A program made the translations under genes and the position numbers. The notes beneath the pieces are model-generated. The model saw nothing but the letters and a program-made list of their open reading frames with translations. It did not search any database and was not told the DNA's origin. Below, in pieces: positions 10,022-19,601 of a DNA stretch of 61,687 nt. The DNA comes from Promethearchaeota archaeon (GTDB lineage: Archaea; Asgardarchaeota; Lokiarchaeia; Sigyniarchaeales; SOKP01): positions 1 to 61,687 of the forward strand of contig JAEOTS010000028.1 of NCBI GenBank assembly GCA_016839745.1, written 5' to 3'. Each line of letters opens with the position of its first letter. Within the stretch, counting starts at the first letter, position 1.

Positions 10022-10207
10022 ATGACTTTCTCCATCTATTTCTTAGAGATATAATATTATAGTGACTAGTCTTACTTAAGAATCGTTAGATAAATAAATT
10101 TTTCAAAACAATTAAAAAGAATCGTAAAATGAAAACTAAAATTTATAACTCCACAAGAATAAAGAATACCTATAGATTAATAGAAATTATTTATTGAAAG
10201 GGCTTTT

Positions 10208-11401
10208 ATGTTAAATTTTGAAATTAATATCGGAAAAATCAAATCAAATTATAAAAACCAAGTAAAAAACGATGAGAATTTTATTATTAATTATGCAAGA
10301 AGAATAAGTTATTTTGGTAACATAGTATTGAGTAATTGTACTTCTAATAGCCTCATAAAAGAGATTTGTAACATTGCTGAATGTCATCTAATGATGAGCT
10401 CCCCAAAATTTGAAACAATAAAATCAGTTTTACAGATGGGCGTGAAAAAAGTTATCATTCCTGAGAAAGATATAAAATTTATCAGTCAAAAATTTTCAAA
10501 AAACGTAATTATAGCAAGAATTACGCTCCAAAAAGAATTACTTCTCAATAATGAATTAATAGATCTTAAAGAGCACCTAAAAGTTATATTTGACAGAGTG
10601 GATCCTTATTGTTCAGAATTTTTAATTGATTACGATAAAGATTTAGATATTGATGAAAGTACCGTTCTCACAGTATTAGACTTTCTATCCGACACTGGAA
10701 AATTACCATTAATTTTTCTTGATTCTGATAATAAGTTTACTAAAATACTAGAAAAAAGGGGTGTAGATCCACTAATCAGTTCACAAGATATATATGAAGA
10801 AAAGGAATTGATAAGAATCTTTATGTCTCTAATCGATTTTCAGAAACAGGAAGGCTTAGTGCCTACAATAGTACAAGACGAACATAATCAAATTTTAATG
10901 CTCGCTTTTTCTTCTCAAGATTCTTTAACGCAAGCTTTAATTCAGAAAAAAGGGATATATTACAGTCGTTCTAGAAAATCAATTTGGATTAAAGGAGAGA
11001 CTTCGGGAAATCATCAAACACTGAATCAAGTAAAGTACGATTGCGATCAAGATGCCTTGCTCTTTATTGTTCATCAAGAGGGGGTTGCTTGTCATTTACA
11101 ACGATATTCCTGTTTTGGCAATAAAGAGTTTAAATTATCAGATTTATATGATATCCTTCAGGATAGAATTATAAATCCTGCTTCCAATTCATATACCAGC
11201 AAGATTTCCAAAAATGAGAGTTTAATAATCGAAAAAATAAAGGAGGAAAGTAATGAGGTTATTAATTACACTAACGATGAAAATCTTGTTTGGGAAATTG
11301 CAGATTTATTGTATTTTATTATGGTTTTAATGGCTAAAAAAGATATTAAACTACAAGACATTTTAAACGAATTATGGAGTAGAAGAAATTATGACAACTA
11401 A
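10208..11401 (+). CDS. hisIE: HisI-HisE bifunctional protein with a 210-residue N-terminal domain
   Basis: 397 residues, about twice the length of bacterial HisIE. HisI (phosphoribosyl-AMP cyclohydrolase) covers about 215-305: YYSRSRKSIWIKGETSGN, D278-C279-D280-Q-D282, and C295/C302 in ACHLQRYSCFG for zinc. HisE (phosphoribosyl-ATP pyrophosphatase) covers about 312-397, with E347, E348 and E350 and the WEIADLLYF helix. Residues 1-210 resemble no bacterial HisIE; their pattern (IKSVLQMGVKKVIIPEKD) recalls the N-terminal part of fungal His4, a degenerate barrel-like domain. It is the first gene of the his operon and overlaps hisG by 11 bases. An AT-rich TATA-like stretch lies about 65 bases upstream of the ATG. 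Confidence 0.9.
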   Translation: MLNFEINIGKIKSNYKNQVKNDENFIINYARRISYFGNIVLSNCTSNSLIKEICNIAECHLMMSSPKFETIKSVLQMGVKKVIIPEKDIKFISQKFSKNVIIARITLQKELLLNNELIDLKEHLKVIFDRVDPYCSEFLIDYDKDLDIDESTVLTVLDFLSDTGKLPLIFLDSDNKFTKILEKRGVDPLISSQDIYEEKELIRIFMSLIDFQKQEGLVPTIVQDEHNQILMLAFSSQDSLTQALIQKKGIYYSRSRKSIWIKGETSGNHQTLNQVKYDCDQDALLFIVHQEGVACHLQRYSCFGNKEFKLSDLYDILQDRIINPASNSYTSKISKNESLIIEKIKEESNEVINYTNDENLVWEIADLLYFIMVLMAKKDIKLQDILNELWSRRNYDN

Positions 11402-12401
11402 AAACGAGAGAGAAAATTCAAATTCGCAATTAATCCGAATAGGAATTCCCTCAAAAGGTCGTATGGAATCTGAAACCCAAGAATTTCTTAATTCGTGTGG
11501 TTTCAAAATCAGGAGAAATAGGCAACAATATATCGGATGGTTAGAGGGATTCCCAAATATACAAATAGTATTTCAACGGCAAAAGGACATCATTAATGGT
11601 GTGCTTGAAGGGAATTTAGCATTTGGAATTGTAGGTTTAGATATATTAACTGAGTTGACTTTAGAAGATCCTAATAAAATTGTAATTATTCACAATGATT
11701 TAGGATTTGGAAAATGTACCTTAGAAGTTTCAATACCTGAAAATTGGAAAGAAACTACGATGAAAGATTTGAAGCTACGCAACCAAAATTTACGAATTGC
11801 CTCTAAGTTCCCATTATTAACAAAGGAGTTTTTTAATAGACACGAACTTGATTTTGAATTAATTAAAGCAGAAGGAACTGTAGAGGTTGCTCCTACATTA
11901 GGATATTCTGATATAATTGTGGAGTTAGTCTCCACAGGACAAACGCTCAAAGATAATCGATTAAGGAGATTACAAGATGGTTGTATTCTCCAATCCCAAG
12001 CGTGCTTTATAGCTAATCGGAAAATCTTAAAACGAAATCAGATTGTTTTGGATATATCTCGAACTTTTCTTGAATACTTCGAAGCAACTATAAGAGCAAA
12101 AGACTATGTTTCAGTATTTATAAACATGCGGGGAAAAGATCCTGAAGATATCGCTAAAAAAATGTTTACTAAGGAAAGTCTAAAAGGACTCCAAGGCCCA
12201 ACGATCTCGTCAGTAATTTCTTCAGAAGGGGGATCATGGTTTGCTATTCATATAATCGTTGAAAAAAAGAAACTAACGGAAACTATAAGAGCATTAAGAG
12301 AAATTGGTGGCAGTGGAGTGGTTGTCAGTCCAACTCTATTTATTTTTGAAGAAGAACCAAAGCGTTATAAAGATTTGCTAAAGAATCTGGAGGATAATTA
12401 A
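11391..12401 (+). CDS. hisG: ATP phosphoribosyltransferase (long form)
   Basis: 336 residues, matching the long HisG form with a C-terminal regulatory domain. The catalytic part opens with IRIGIPSKGRM and contains VEVAPTLGYSDIIVELVSTGQTLKDN, the PRPP-binding region. The last 80 residues (GPTISSVISSEGGSWFAIHIIVEKKKL to GGSGVVVSP) form the ACT-like histidine-sensing domain. It performs the first committed step, joining ATP and PRPP, and is probably inhibited by histidine; no HisZ partner is needed. It overlaps hisIE by 11 bases and shares the A of its TAATG stop-start with hisD, so translation is likely coupled. Confidence 0.95.
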   Translation: MTTKNERENSNSQLIRIGIPSKGRMESETQEFLNSCGFKIRRNRQQYIGWLEGFPNIQIVFQRQKDIINGVLEGNLAFGIVGLDILTELTLEDPNKIVIIHNDLGFGKCTLEVSIPENWKETTMKDLKLRNQNLRIASKFPLLTKEFFNRHELDFELIKAEGTVEVAPTLGYSDIIVELVSTGQTLKDNRLRRLQDGCILQSQACFIANRKILKRNQIVLDISRTFLEYFEATIRAKDYVSVFINMRGKDPEDIAKKMFTKESLKGLQGPTISSVISSEGGSWFAIHIIVEKKKLTETIRALREIGGSGVVVSPTLFIFEEEPKRYKDLLKNLEDN

Positions 12402-13723
12402 TGATTCCAATTTATTCTTTAGAGGATGCAAAAAAATCTATATTAATACGAAAATCAATCGTTAATACCTCAGTTTCGCCACAAATTAACGATCAGATCG
12501 TTAATATTTTTGGTAAGTCTTTAACGCCACAAGAAGTTGTTAAGCGAATTATTAGCGATGTAAATAAAAAAGGTGATGTCGCTCTAATTGAATGGACTAA
12601 GAAACTAGATAATACCGATATTTCTAATTCAATTGAAGTCAAAGTAGACCAAATGGAAACGGCATTAAACTCTATCGACGCGAAGATTAAAGAAGTTCTA
12701 GTTAAAACTAGAGATAGAATATTAGCATTTCACAGGAAACAACCTATATCTTCCTGGACTACTAATGATTTAGGAGGAAGTTTAGGACAAATAATAACTC
12801 CAATCCAAAGAGTAGGTTTTTACGTGCCTGGAGGCTCTGCTCCGCTTCCATCGACGGTTATTCATAGCGTTTGTCCTGCAATTATAGCAGGCGTTGAAGA
12901 AATAATAATAGTAAGCCCACCTCCAATTTCCCCCATAATATTAGCTACTTGTAATTTAATGCGTGAGTTTAACATAAAACTTAGAGTGTTTCAGATAGGA
13001 GGAGTTCAAGCAATTGCAGCTCTTGCGTTTGGTACAGAATCAGTCCCAAAAGTCAATAAAATTGTTGGTCCCGGTAATATTTTTGTTACTTTAGCTAAGC
13101 GAGAAGTATATGGGATGGTAGGAATTGATGGTATCACAGGTCCGACTGAAGCGGTTATTTTAGCTGATGGAACAGCAGACTCTGGATTAATTGCGGCTGA
13201 TTTACTCGCGCAAGCCGAGCATGATTTTTTATCAATTCCAATTTTAATAACAACAAGTCCGGACCTAGCAAATATGGTCAAAGATTCAATTGAAGAACAA
13301 ATACCAAAATTATCTCGTGCTGAAAAGGCACAGTATGCGATTGAAAATAATGGTGGAATAATTTTAGTTACTAGTTTTAAGGAAGCTATATCAATAATTA
13401 ACAATTTTGCCCCAGAACACTTATCTATTATCACTAAGGACCCAGAAGAGATTCTATCGCAAATAAAAAATGCTGGAGGTGTTTTTTTGGGCGAATCTTC
13501 TTGTGAAGTGATGGGCGATTATGTTGCTGGTCCCAGTCATGTAATGCCAACAGGTGGTGCGGCAAAATTTTCTTCGCCATTATCGGTATTAGACTTTATC
13601 AAAATTACCAGTCTTGTTGCTTTAGATACGAAAACAGTTAAATCTATAGCGCCATTAGCTGAAATATTAGCTCTTAGTGAAAAACTTACAGCTCATTCAG
13701 AAGCTGCTAGGAGGAGAATCTAA
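12401..13723 (+). CDS. hisD: Histidinol dehydrogenase
   Basis: 440 residues, full length. It contains RVGFYVPGGSAPLPST, GGVQAIAALAFGTESVP, KIVGPGN, the zinc and catalytic segments LLAQAEHD and NFAPEHLSI, and GPSHVMPTGGAA near the C-terminus. It oxidises histidinol to histidine in two NAD-dependent steps. The ATG overlaps the hisG stop codon, and its own stop overlaps the hisC ATG (TAATG at both ends). In fungi this activity is fused to the HisIE domains as His4; here it is separate and lies two genes downstream. Confidence 0.96.
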   Translation: MIPIYSLEDAKKSILIRKSIVNTSVSPQINDQIVNIFGKSLTPQEVVKRIISDVNKKGDVALIEWTKKLDNTDISNSIEVKVDQMETALNSIDAKIKEVLVKTRDRILAFHRKQPISSWTTNDLGGSLGQIITPIQRVGFYVPGGSAPLPSTVIHSVCPAIIAGVEEIIIVSPPPISPIILATCNLMREFNIKLRVFQIGGVQAIAALAFGTESVPKVNKIVGPGNIFVTLAKREVYGMVGIDGITGPTEAVILADGTADSGLIAADLLAQAEHDFLSIPILITTSPDLANMVKDSIEEQIPKLSRAEKAQYAIENNGGIILVTSFKEAISIINNFAPEHLSIITKDPEEILSQIKNAGGVFLGESSCEVMGDYVAGPSHVMPTGGAAKFSSPLSVLDFIKITSLVALDTKTVKSIAPLAEILALSEKLTAHSEAARRRI

Positions 13724-14847
13724 TGACTAAAATTAAAACCGTAGATCATCTCGTTTCAATAAAGTCTTATAATGGAGTTAAACCTTTAGAGGTCATTGCA
13801 GAAGAACTAAATATTCCTGTTACAAAAATAATTAAACTCGATGGCAACGAAAATCCTTACGATCCACTTCCGGAAGTTCTAGCAGCATTAAGCTCTCTTA
13901 AAAATATTAGCAACTATCCAGATATGATGTGCTCAAATTTAATACAGGATTTAGCGAAAAAAGAAAATTTGGATGCTAATAATTTTATCATTAGCGCAGG
14001 ATCTGACGAGTTAATTGAATTACTTATAAAAGCTTACGCGAATCCTTCCGATACAGTACTCTCCGTTTCTCCTACATTTGGTATGATTTCATTTTTAGCT
14101 CAAGTACATGGGATTAAACACGTAGCAGTATCTCAACAACTTGTTAAAAAAGAGTCATTTGCTCATTATGTACTCGACGAGAATCAATTTTTTGATGTTG
14201 CGAAACAGTCAAAAATTGTATTTATCGCTCGTCCAAATAATCCCGATGGATATGTTGTTTCAGAAAAGTTTATTGAACGCTTAGTGGCTCTCCCTGTTTT
14301 AGTGATCATCGATGAAGCTTACATAGAATTCTCAGATTCTCAAAGTCTTGCTAAATGGATTCCTCAATACGATAATCTTGTTATTCTTCGAACATTTAGC
14401 AAAGCTTATGGTTTAGGAGGACTGCGAGTTGGATACGGTATTATGCCAAACGATATCCGAAACATCTTAGTATCAATAAAGCAACCATATAATGTTAATA
14501 TTGCGGGACAAAAAGCTGCTTTTGCTGCATTATCTAGCCCACTAGTGGATCAGAGAATAGTAAAAATGAAAAAAACAAGAGAATGGTTCATAAATCAACT
14601 CAAATTACTTCAAGATCAATATAAGACCTTTTGGATTCACCCAAGCGAAGCCTGTTATGTACTACTCACCTTTGAGTCACCAGAGGTTCCAAAAAACCTT
14701 TATGAACATCTTTATTCAAAAGGAATTCTTGTGCGATATTATTCCTCATCTGATATGATTAACAACCTTAGGATAAGTATCGGACTCCAAGAAAATATGG
14801 TAAAAGTTATTGAGGAACTCAAATTATTTTTAAAAGGAGGAATTTAA
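13723..14847 (+). CDS. hisC: Histidinol-phosphate aminotransferase
   Basis: 374 residues of the fold-type I PLP aminotransferases. Visible motifs are KLDGNENPYDPLPE at the N-terminus, SAGSDELIELL, ARPNNPDG, IIDEAYIEF and the PLP lysine in RTFSKAYGLGGLRVGYG. It converts imidazole acetol phosphate and glutamate to histidinol phosphate. The start overlaps the hisD stop, and the gene ends one base before hisB begins. Some activity towards aromatic amino acids is common in the family. The histidinol-phosphate phosphatase that should follow in the pathway is not in this window. Confidence 0.95.
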   Translation: MTKIKTVDHLVSIKSYNGVKPLEVIAEELNIPVTKIIKLDGNENPYDPLPEVLAALSSLKNISNYPDMMCSNLIQDLAKKENLDANNFIISAGSDELIELLIKAYANPSDTVLSVSPTFGMISFLAQVHGIKHVAVSQQLVKKESFAHYVLDENQFFDVAKQSKIVFIARPNNPDGYVVSEKFIERLVALPVLVIIDEAYIEFSDSQSLAKWIPQYDNLVILRTFSKAYGLGGLRVGYGIMPNDIRNILVSIKQPYNVNIAGQKAAFAALSSPLVDQRIVKMKKTREWFINQLKLLQDQYKTFWIHPSEACYVLLTFESPEVPKNLYEHLYSKGILVRYYSSSDMINNLRISIGLQENMVKVIEELKLFLKGGI

Positions 14848-14848
14848 A

Positions 14849-15454
14849 ATGAATCGTAAATCAGAACAAGAAAGAAAAACAAAGGAATCCACTGTTAATG
14901 TTTCAATTAACTTGGATGGCTCTGGAATTGCTAAAATAGATACAGGTATAGGATTTTTCGATCACATGTTAAATCACATCGCAGTTCATGGAGTCTTTGA
15001 CATTGAACTTAAAGCTAGTGGTGATTTACATGTCGATACCCATCACACCATTGAAGATGTAGGGATAGTGTTAGGGAACGCTTTTAAGCAAGCAATTGGA
15101 GATAAATTGGGAATAAGACGAATTGGATATTCTTATGTTCCTATGGATGAGGCCTTAACATTAGTAGTGGTTGATTTTTCTAATCGCCCTTATTCAATTA
15201 TTGATATCCCCTGGACAGGTAAATACTTTGGAAAAAATCAAGACGAATTGATTCCTCTTACGTTAATAGAGCACTTTTTACAAACTTTTGCTATTAATGC
15301 TAGTATAACACTACACGTGAAAGTGCTTTCTGGAAAAGACGATCATCACATTGCAGAGTCAGTTTTTAAGGCTCTTGGATACTCACTTGATAAAGCATCT
15401 CGATTTGATCCTAAACGAAAAGGCATTGTCCCATCGACTAAGGGAATACTTTGA
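14849..15454 (+). CDS. hisB: Imidazoleglycerol-phosphate dehydratase
   Basis: 201 residues, the single-function form without the phosphatase domain found in enterobacteria. The metal-binding histidine clusters are intact: GFFDHMLNHIAVHG, DTHHTIEDVG, IEHFLQTFA and GKDDHHIAESVFKALG. It dehydrates imidazole glycerol phosphate to imidazole acetol phosphate using a two-manganese site. AAAAGGAGGA just before the ATG, inside the end of hisC, supplies the ribosome site. A 40-base gap precedes hisH. Confidence 0.95.
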   Translation: MNRKSEQERKTKESTVNVSINLDGSGIAKIDTGIGFFDHMLNHIAVHGVFDIELKASGDLHVDTHHTIEDVGIVLGNAFKQAIGDKLGIRRIGYSYVPMDEALTLVVVDFSNRPYSIIDIPWTGKYFGKNQDELIPLTLIEHFLQTFAINASITLHVKVLSGKDDHHIAESVFKALGYSLDKASRFDPKRKGIVPSTKGIL

Positions 15455-15494
15455 GAAAACTACATAGATAGGCTAATTATTTGAGGAACTACTT

Positions 15495-16103
15495 ATGATT
15501 ACAATAATTGACTATGGAGTTGGAAATTTAAGGTCAGTTCAACGAGCAATTCAAAGGTATTATTTGGATGTAATAATATCTAACGAAGAAGAACAAATAA
15601 AAAGAGCAATAGGCATTGTTTTGCCCGGTGTAGGAGCGTTTGGAGATGCTGTTGAAGAATTAAAACGAAATGGGTTATTTAACTTACTGAAACAGATCAT
15701 ACCAACTAAACCAACTTTAGGAATATGCTTAGGAATGCAATTATTACTTAATGAATCGGAAGAAAGCCCGGGAATTGAGGGATTTGGTATCATTCCCGGA
15801 CAAGTTAAGAAGCTAGAAGTCACTAAATCAATTCGAGTTCCGCATACGGGATGGAATCGTGTAATTAGTATCAAAGAACCATATTTTTCCGGTTTTGCTT
15901 ATTTCAACCATACATATTACTGTGATGTAGTAGACAAACATATTGTAACAGCATTTACTTTACATGGCATAAGATTTGGCGTCATTTTTAATTACGGAAC
16001 AATATTAGCAATACAATTTCATCCAGAAAAAAGTAAAGCTATTGGAGAAAATATATTGAAATATTGGGTTAATACATTAGAAAAACGGGTGAATTCAACA
16101 TAA
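15495..16103 (+). CDS. hisH: Imidazole glycerol phosphate synthase, glutaminase subunit
   Basis: 202 residues. A class I glutamine amidotransferase with nucleophile Cys in [10 protein letters not shown], the His-Glu pair in IQFHPEKS, and the N-terminal [10 protein letters not shown] loop that contacts HisF. It releases ammonia from glutamine and passes it to HisF. The gene sits directly before the HisA-HisF fusion; its TAA stop overlaps by two bases the proposed ATA start of that gene. TTGAGGAA before the ATG is a weak ribosome site. Confidence 0.95.
   Translation: MITIIDYGVGNLRSVQRAIQRYYLDVIISNEEEQIKRAIGIVLPGVGAFGDAVEELKRNGLFNLLKQIIPTKPTLGICLGMQLLLNESEESPGIEGFGIIPGQVKKLEVTKSIRVPHTGWNRVISIKEPYFSGFAYFNHTYYCDVVDKHIVTAFTLHGIRFGVIFNYGTILAIQFHPEKSKAIGENILKYWVNTLEKRVNST
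16087..16102 (+). promoter_or_regulatory. Shine-Dalgarno GGGTGA and ATA start codon of hisAF
   Basis: GGGTGA (16087-16092) is followed by seven bases and then ATA at 16100-16102, which overlaps the hisH stop in the string ATAA. No ATG, GTG or TTG exists in the hisAF frame between the in-frame stop at 16070 and the first HisA residues. An ATGA stop-start overlap with one G-to-A change would give exactly this ATAA while keeping a stop for hisH. The spacing matches other genes here (GAGGTGA, six bases, ATG before 28384). Confidence 0.6.
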
Positions 16104-17602
16104 AAACAGTCATTCCTGCAATTGATATTCGAGAAGGAAAGGTTATTAGACTCACTCAAGGGGATTTTTCTAAACAAATTACGTATTCTAACGCCCCTGT
16201 AGCCGTTCTAAGACAATTCATAGAAGCGGGTGCTTTATGGATTCATGTGGTTAATTTAGATGGAGCCTTAACAGGCAACTTTCGGGAAAATCTTAGCTAT
16301 CCCGCTATTTTGGATCTCATTACTCTATCAAAACAAGCTGGAATTAAAATTCAAATTGGTGGGGGGATACGAAGCATTGAAATCATTGAGGAATTAATAA
16401 ACAGGGGAACTGACCGAATAATCTTAGGTACCATTGCGTTAGATGATAACAAGCTTTTAGAAATTTTATCCAAACAATATAGAAACAAAATTGCGATCGC
16501 ATTAGATTCCTCTAATAGAACTCTCCGTACTAAGGGATGGCAGTTTGAAACGGATTTAGATCTGTTTAAAGTCCTATCTAAATTGGAGAATAAGGGAATC
16601 CGCGATTTTATTGTAACAGATATAATGAAAGACGGCACTTCGACTGGTCAAGACGCGAATCTTTTCTTAGAATTAAAGGAGAAAAAAAAGGTAAACAGCA
16701 GAATAATTGCCTCAGGTGGAATTTCAAGCATAAGTGATGTAGAAAAAGCATTATCGTACGCTGATGGGGTTATTGTTGGAAAAGCTTTATACGATGGAAG
16801 TATTCCTCCCAAAGTTTTAGGCTCTTTCCTTGATAATCTTCATAATTCTAGATTGGTAAAAAGAATAATCCCCTGTCTGGATGTAAAAAATGGAAGAGTA
16901 GTAAAAGGGGTAAAATTTAAAAATTTACGAGATAGTGGAGATCCCGTTGAATTAGCACGATTTTATAACGAAAATGGGGCAGATGAATTAGTCTTCTTAG
17001 ACATTTCGGCAACCCTAGAAGGACGAAAAAGCATACTTAACACAATTCGATCAGTAGCAGAAGAAATATTTATTCCATTAACCGTTGGTGGTGGAATAAA
17101 AACAATTGAGGATATGACTGCAATTATCAAAGCAGGAGCAGAGAAAGTTAGTATAAATTCAGCAGCTATAAAGGATCCAAACTTAATTACTAAAGGTGCG
17201 AAGAAATTCGGCTCTCAATGCATTGTTGTAGCCATTGATGCTAAAAAAAAAGGGAAATCATGGGAAGTTTATTCGCATAGCGGCACAAAACCTACTGGAC
17301 TCGATGTATTAGAGTGGGTAAAAACAGTCGTAGATAAGGGAGCAGGAGAACTATTAGTTACAAGCATGGATAGAGATGGTACTAACTTGGGATACGATCT
17401 TGATTTAATCCGAGCTATTACTGACATTGTGCCTGTACCTGTGATCGCGTCGGGGGGAGCTGGAAATAAAAAACATTTTATTGAGGCAATCAATAACGGA
17501 GCTGAAGCTGTATTAGCTGCTTCCTTATTTCATTTTAACCTTTTGAGAATCCAGGATTTAAAAGAATTTTTAAATAACAATGGTGTTATGGTAAGAAAAT
17601 AA
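16100..17602 (+). CDS. hisAF: HisA-HisF fusion: ProFAR isomerase joined to IGP synthase cyclase subunit
   Basis: About 500 residues in one open frame. HisA fills 1-251: D9 in IPAIDIR, D136 in IALDSS, T173-D174 in [11 protein letters not shown], and the phosphate loops GGGIRS and ASGGIS. HisF begins at residue 252 with [11 protein letters not shown] and has D261 and D380 (VVAIDAK), SMDRDGT and ASGGAG. Both active sites look complete. There is no linker: HisA's last helix runs straight into HisF's first strand. The TTG at 16853 could be an internal HisF start, but no ribosome site precedes it. A shorter start at the ATG at 16247 would delete the first barrel strand and D9, so it is rejected. 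It closes the his operon after hisH. Confidence 0.9.
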   Translation: MKTVIPAIDIREGKVIRLTQGDFSKQITYSNAPVAVLRQFIEAGALWIHVVNLDGALTGNFRENLSYPAILDLITLSKQAGIKIQIGGGIRSIEIIEELINRGTDRIILGTIALDDNKLLEILSKQYRNKIAIALDSSNRTLRTKGWQFETDLDLFKVLSKLENKGIRDFIVTDIMKDGTSTGQDANLFLELKEKKKVNSRIIASGGISSISDVEKALSYADGVIVGKALYDGSIPPKVLGSFLDNLHNSRLVKRIIPCLDVKNGRVVKGVKFKNLRDSGDPVELARFYNENGADELVFLDISATLEGRKSILNTIRSVAEEIFIPLTVGGGIKTIEDMTAIIKAGAEKVSINSAAIKDPNLITKGAKKFGSQCIVVAIDAKKKGKSWEVYSHSGTKPTGLDVLEWVKTVVDKGAGELLVTSMDRDGTNLGYDLDLIRAITDIVPVPVIASGGAGNKKHFIEAINNGAEAVLAASLFHFNLLRIQDLKEFLNNNGVMVRK

Positions 17603-17667
17603 TTTACCTTATCATGAGATCAAGAAAAATTTTAAAGTTTTGAAATAAATAATAGAAATGAAGTATA

Positions 17668-18498
17668 ATGTCGGGATTAGATTTAAGCGTAGTTGGGAAA
17701 AAAAATCCAGAAAAAATTTTCGAGTATAATAGTAAAGATGTAATTCTTTATGCATTAGGGATAGGAGCTCAAATTTCTGAACTCCAATTTATTTACGAGG
17801 GAGTTTCAGGAGGATTAAAAGTATTTCCTAGTTTTGCAACAATTCCTAGGCGCGTAGCATTCCCTAAATTAGGTAAAATTAGTTTTCCTAGATTGATCCA
17901 CGGAGAAGAATTAGTAAGGATATATAAACCTTTTCCACCACAAGGAAAAATAATTTGTTTTAGTGAGGTAACAAACATATTTGATAAAGGTAAAGCAGCA
18001 GTAATAAATGTTACAACTACAGGACTTACAAAAGATAGAACTCCTCTATTTGAAATTGAAACTTCATTCTTCTATTTAGGAGGAGGAGGATTTGGAGGCG
18101 AACGAGGTCCTAAGACAGAACCACTAAAACCGCCAGAAGGTATTCCGCCAGATTTTAGCGTTACATATAAAACTACTGAGAACCAAGCGGCTTTGTATCG
18201 CCTTAACGGAGACTTAAATCCTCTCCATATTGATCTTGAAGCTGCTCGTTTTGGAGGTCAAGAAAAACCGATTTTACACGGATTATGCACTTATGGTTTT
18301 GCAGCAAGAGCAATATTATATAGTCTATGCGACGGAGATGTTTCACGCTTTAAAGAATTTAAAGTACGATTTAGTAACATCGTATACCCTGGAGAATCAT
18401 TAACAACAGAAGGGTGGAAAGAGAATGGTCGTTATTTGATACAAGTTAAAACCGAGAGAGCTGTTGTTTTAAGTAATGCTTATGTTATTATAGATTGA
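17668..18498 (+). CDS. MaoC-type (hydratase 2) double hot-dog enoyl-CoA hydratase
   Basis: 276 residues made of two hot-dog domains as in peroxisomal hydratase 2. The C-terminal half carries the active hydratase motif: ALYRLNGDLNPLHID, with Asp and His in the N-x-D-x-NPLHID pattern, followed by PILHGLCTYGFAARAI. The N-terminal half has VFPSFATIPRR and LIHGEELVRIYKPFPP. It should add water to trans-2-enoyl-CoA to give (R)-3-hydroxyacyl-CoA. It starts 65 bases after hisAF and may be read with it, though its role is unrelated. A 3-hydroxyacyl-CoA dehydrogenase and an acyl-CoA ligase elsewhere in the window could share its acyl-CoA pool; that is inference. Confidence 0.85.
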   Translation: MSGLDLSVVGKKNPEKIFEYNSKDVILYALGIGAQISELQFIYEGVSGGLKVFPSFATIPRRVAFPKLGKISFPRLIHGEELVRIYKPFPPQGKIICFSEVTNIFDKGKAAVINVTTTGLTKDRTPLFEIETSFFYLGGGGFGGERGPKTEPLKPPEGIPPDFSVTYKTTENQAALYRLNGDLNPLHIDLEAARFGGQEKPILHGLCTYGFAARAILYSLCDGDVSRFKEFKVRFSNIVYPGESLTTEGWKENGRYLIQVKTERAVVLSNAYVIID

Positions 18499-18531
18499 AA
18501 TACTTAAAGCAAATCATATGTCGTAAAATAA

Positions 18532-18681
18532 TTAGAACTCGCTAAGTAAATTTTGTGCAAACATTTTAGCATTTTCTATATCGTTTTCATTTGGGTGTTT
18601 TATTACTTCTTCTAACAATTCTAACCATTCTTCATCATCTTTTATAAACTGTAAAACACATTGAAGAGATATTAAATGCAA
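18532..18681 (-). CDS. Possible small acidic protein (49 aa), start uncertain
   Basis: The reading frame ends with QFIKDDEEWLELLEEVIKHPNENDIENAKMFAQNLLSEF-like content written here in part: an acidic, helix-forming tail typical of a real protein. From the TTG at 18681 it would have 49 residues. A longer reading starting at 18828 would run antisense through the SMP-30 gene and is unlikely. No ribosome site is clear. It may be a small gene or the remnant of one; function unknown. Confidence 0.3.
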   Translation of the reverse strand: MHLISLQCVLQFIKDDEEWLELLEEVIKHPNENDIENAKMFAQNLLSEF

Positions 18682-18721
18682 AAAGAGTAATTTTATTAAC
18701 AATAGAACTAAATTGATAAAT

Positions 18722-19555
18722 ATGAAAAATGAGCCTAAAATTTTATTGTCGGGTCTTGAGTTCCCTGAAGGACCTAGATGGCGGAACGGAAAGTTGTTCT
18801 TCTCAGATGCTGCTGGAAGAAAGGTCATAGCCGTTGATGAATTAGGTAAATCAGAAATTATCGTAGAAATGCAAGATTTTCCATCGGGATTAGGTTTCTT
18901 AAATGACGGGAGGATGCTTATAGTTTCAATGCAAAATCGCTGTCTAATGCGTTTAGATCCAGAAGGATTGAAGATTCACGCGGATTTAGGCAAATTTACA
19001 GAATTCAACTGCAATGACTCCGTAACTGATACCCATGGACGAACTTACATAGGAAATTGGGGTATTAAATCCCTTAAATCCCCAGCTGAACCCACATGCA
19101 TCATCTTGGTAACTAAAGATGGGGAAGCAAGAATAGTTGCAGAAAATCTTCTTTTTCCCAATGGATGTATTGTGACTCCCGATTGCAAAACTTTTATTGT
19201 AGCAGAAACTTTTGGAAGGAGGTTGACTGCCTTTGATATTGAAAATTCAGGGAATCTAATAAATCGAAGAATTTGGGCGGAAATTAAAGATTTTACACCA
19301 GATGGTATATGTCTTGATGAAGAAGGCGCCATCTGGGTCGCAAATCCAACCAAAGCAGAAGTATTACGTGTTTTGGAAGGAGGTGAAATCACTTCTACTA
19401 TTAAAGTAAAAGATACAAATGTTTACGCGTGCTGTTTAGGTGGAGATGATGGAAGAACTCTTTTTCTTTGCACCAGTCAATCACTCGAGGGTAAAAGATC
19501 AAGTGGGAGAATTGAATTTTTAAAGGTTGAAGTCCCGGGTGTTGAGATTCCCTAA
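18722..19555 (+). CDS. SMP-30/gluconolactonase-family lactonase
   Basis: About 277 residues forming a six-bladed beta-propeller. The divalent-metal ligands of the SMP-30 family can be matched: Glu in LEFPEGPRW, Asn in LFPNGCIVTPD and Asp in FTPDGICLDEEG. Family members hydrolyse sugar or other lactones. No signal peptide is present, so it acts in the cytosol. The ATG at 18722 is preferred to a TTG nine bases upstream because family proteins begin shortly before the first blade. It faces the methyltransferase at 19602-20309 tail to tail. Confidence 0.85.
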   Translation: MKNEPKILLSGLEFPEGPRWRNGKLFFSDAAGRKVIAVDELGKSEIIVEMQDFPSGLGFLNDGRMLIVSMQNRCLMRLDPEGLKIHADLGKFTEFNCNDSVTDTHGRTYIGNWGIKSLKSPAEPTCIILVTKDGEARIVAENLLFPNGCIVTPDCKTFIVAETFGRRLTAFDIENSGNLINRRIWAEIKDFTPDGICLDEEGAIWVANPTKAEVLRVLEGGEITSTIKVKDTNVYACCLGGDDGRTLFLCTSQSLEGKRSSGRIEFLKVEVPGVEIP

Positions 19556-19601
19556 GGGAAGAAGAATAATTTTGATAAAGAACATATCAAACTCATATTT
19601 A

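Noticed and set aside
16247..16249. ATG at 16247 as the hisA start
   Set aside because: It would remove strand 1, the catalytic Asp and about 49 residues that match HisA and are open in frame to the ATA at 16100.
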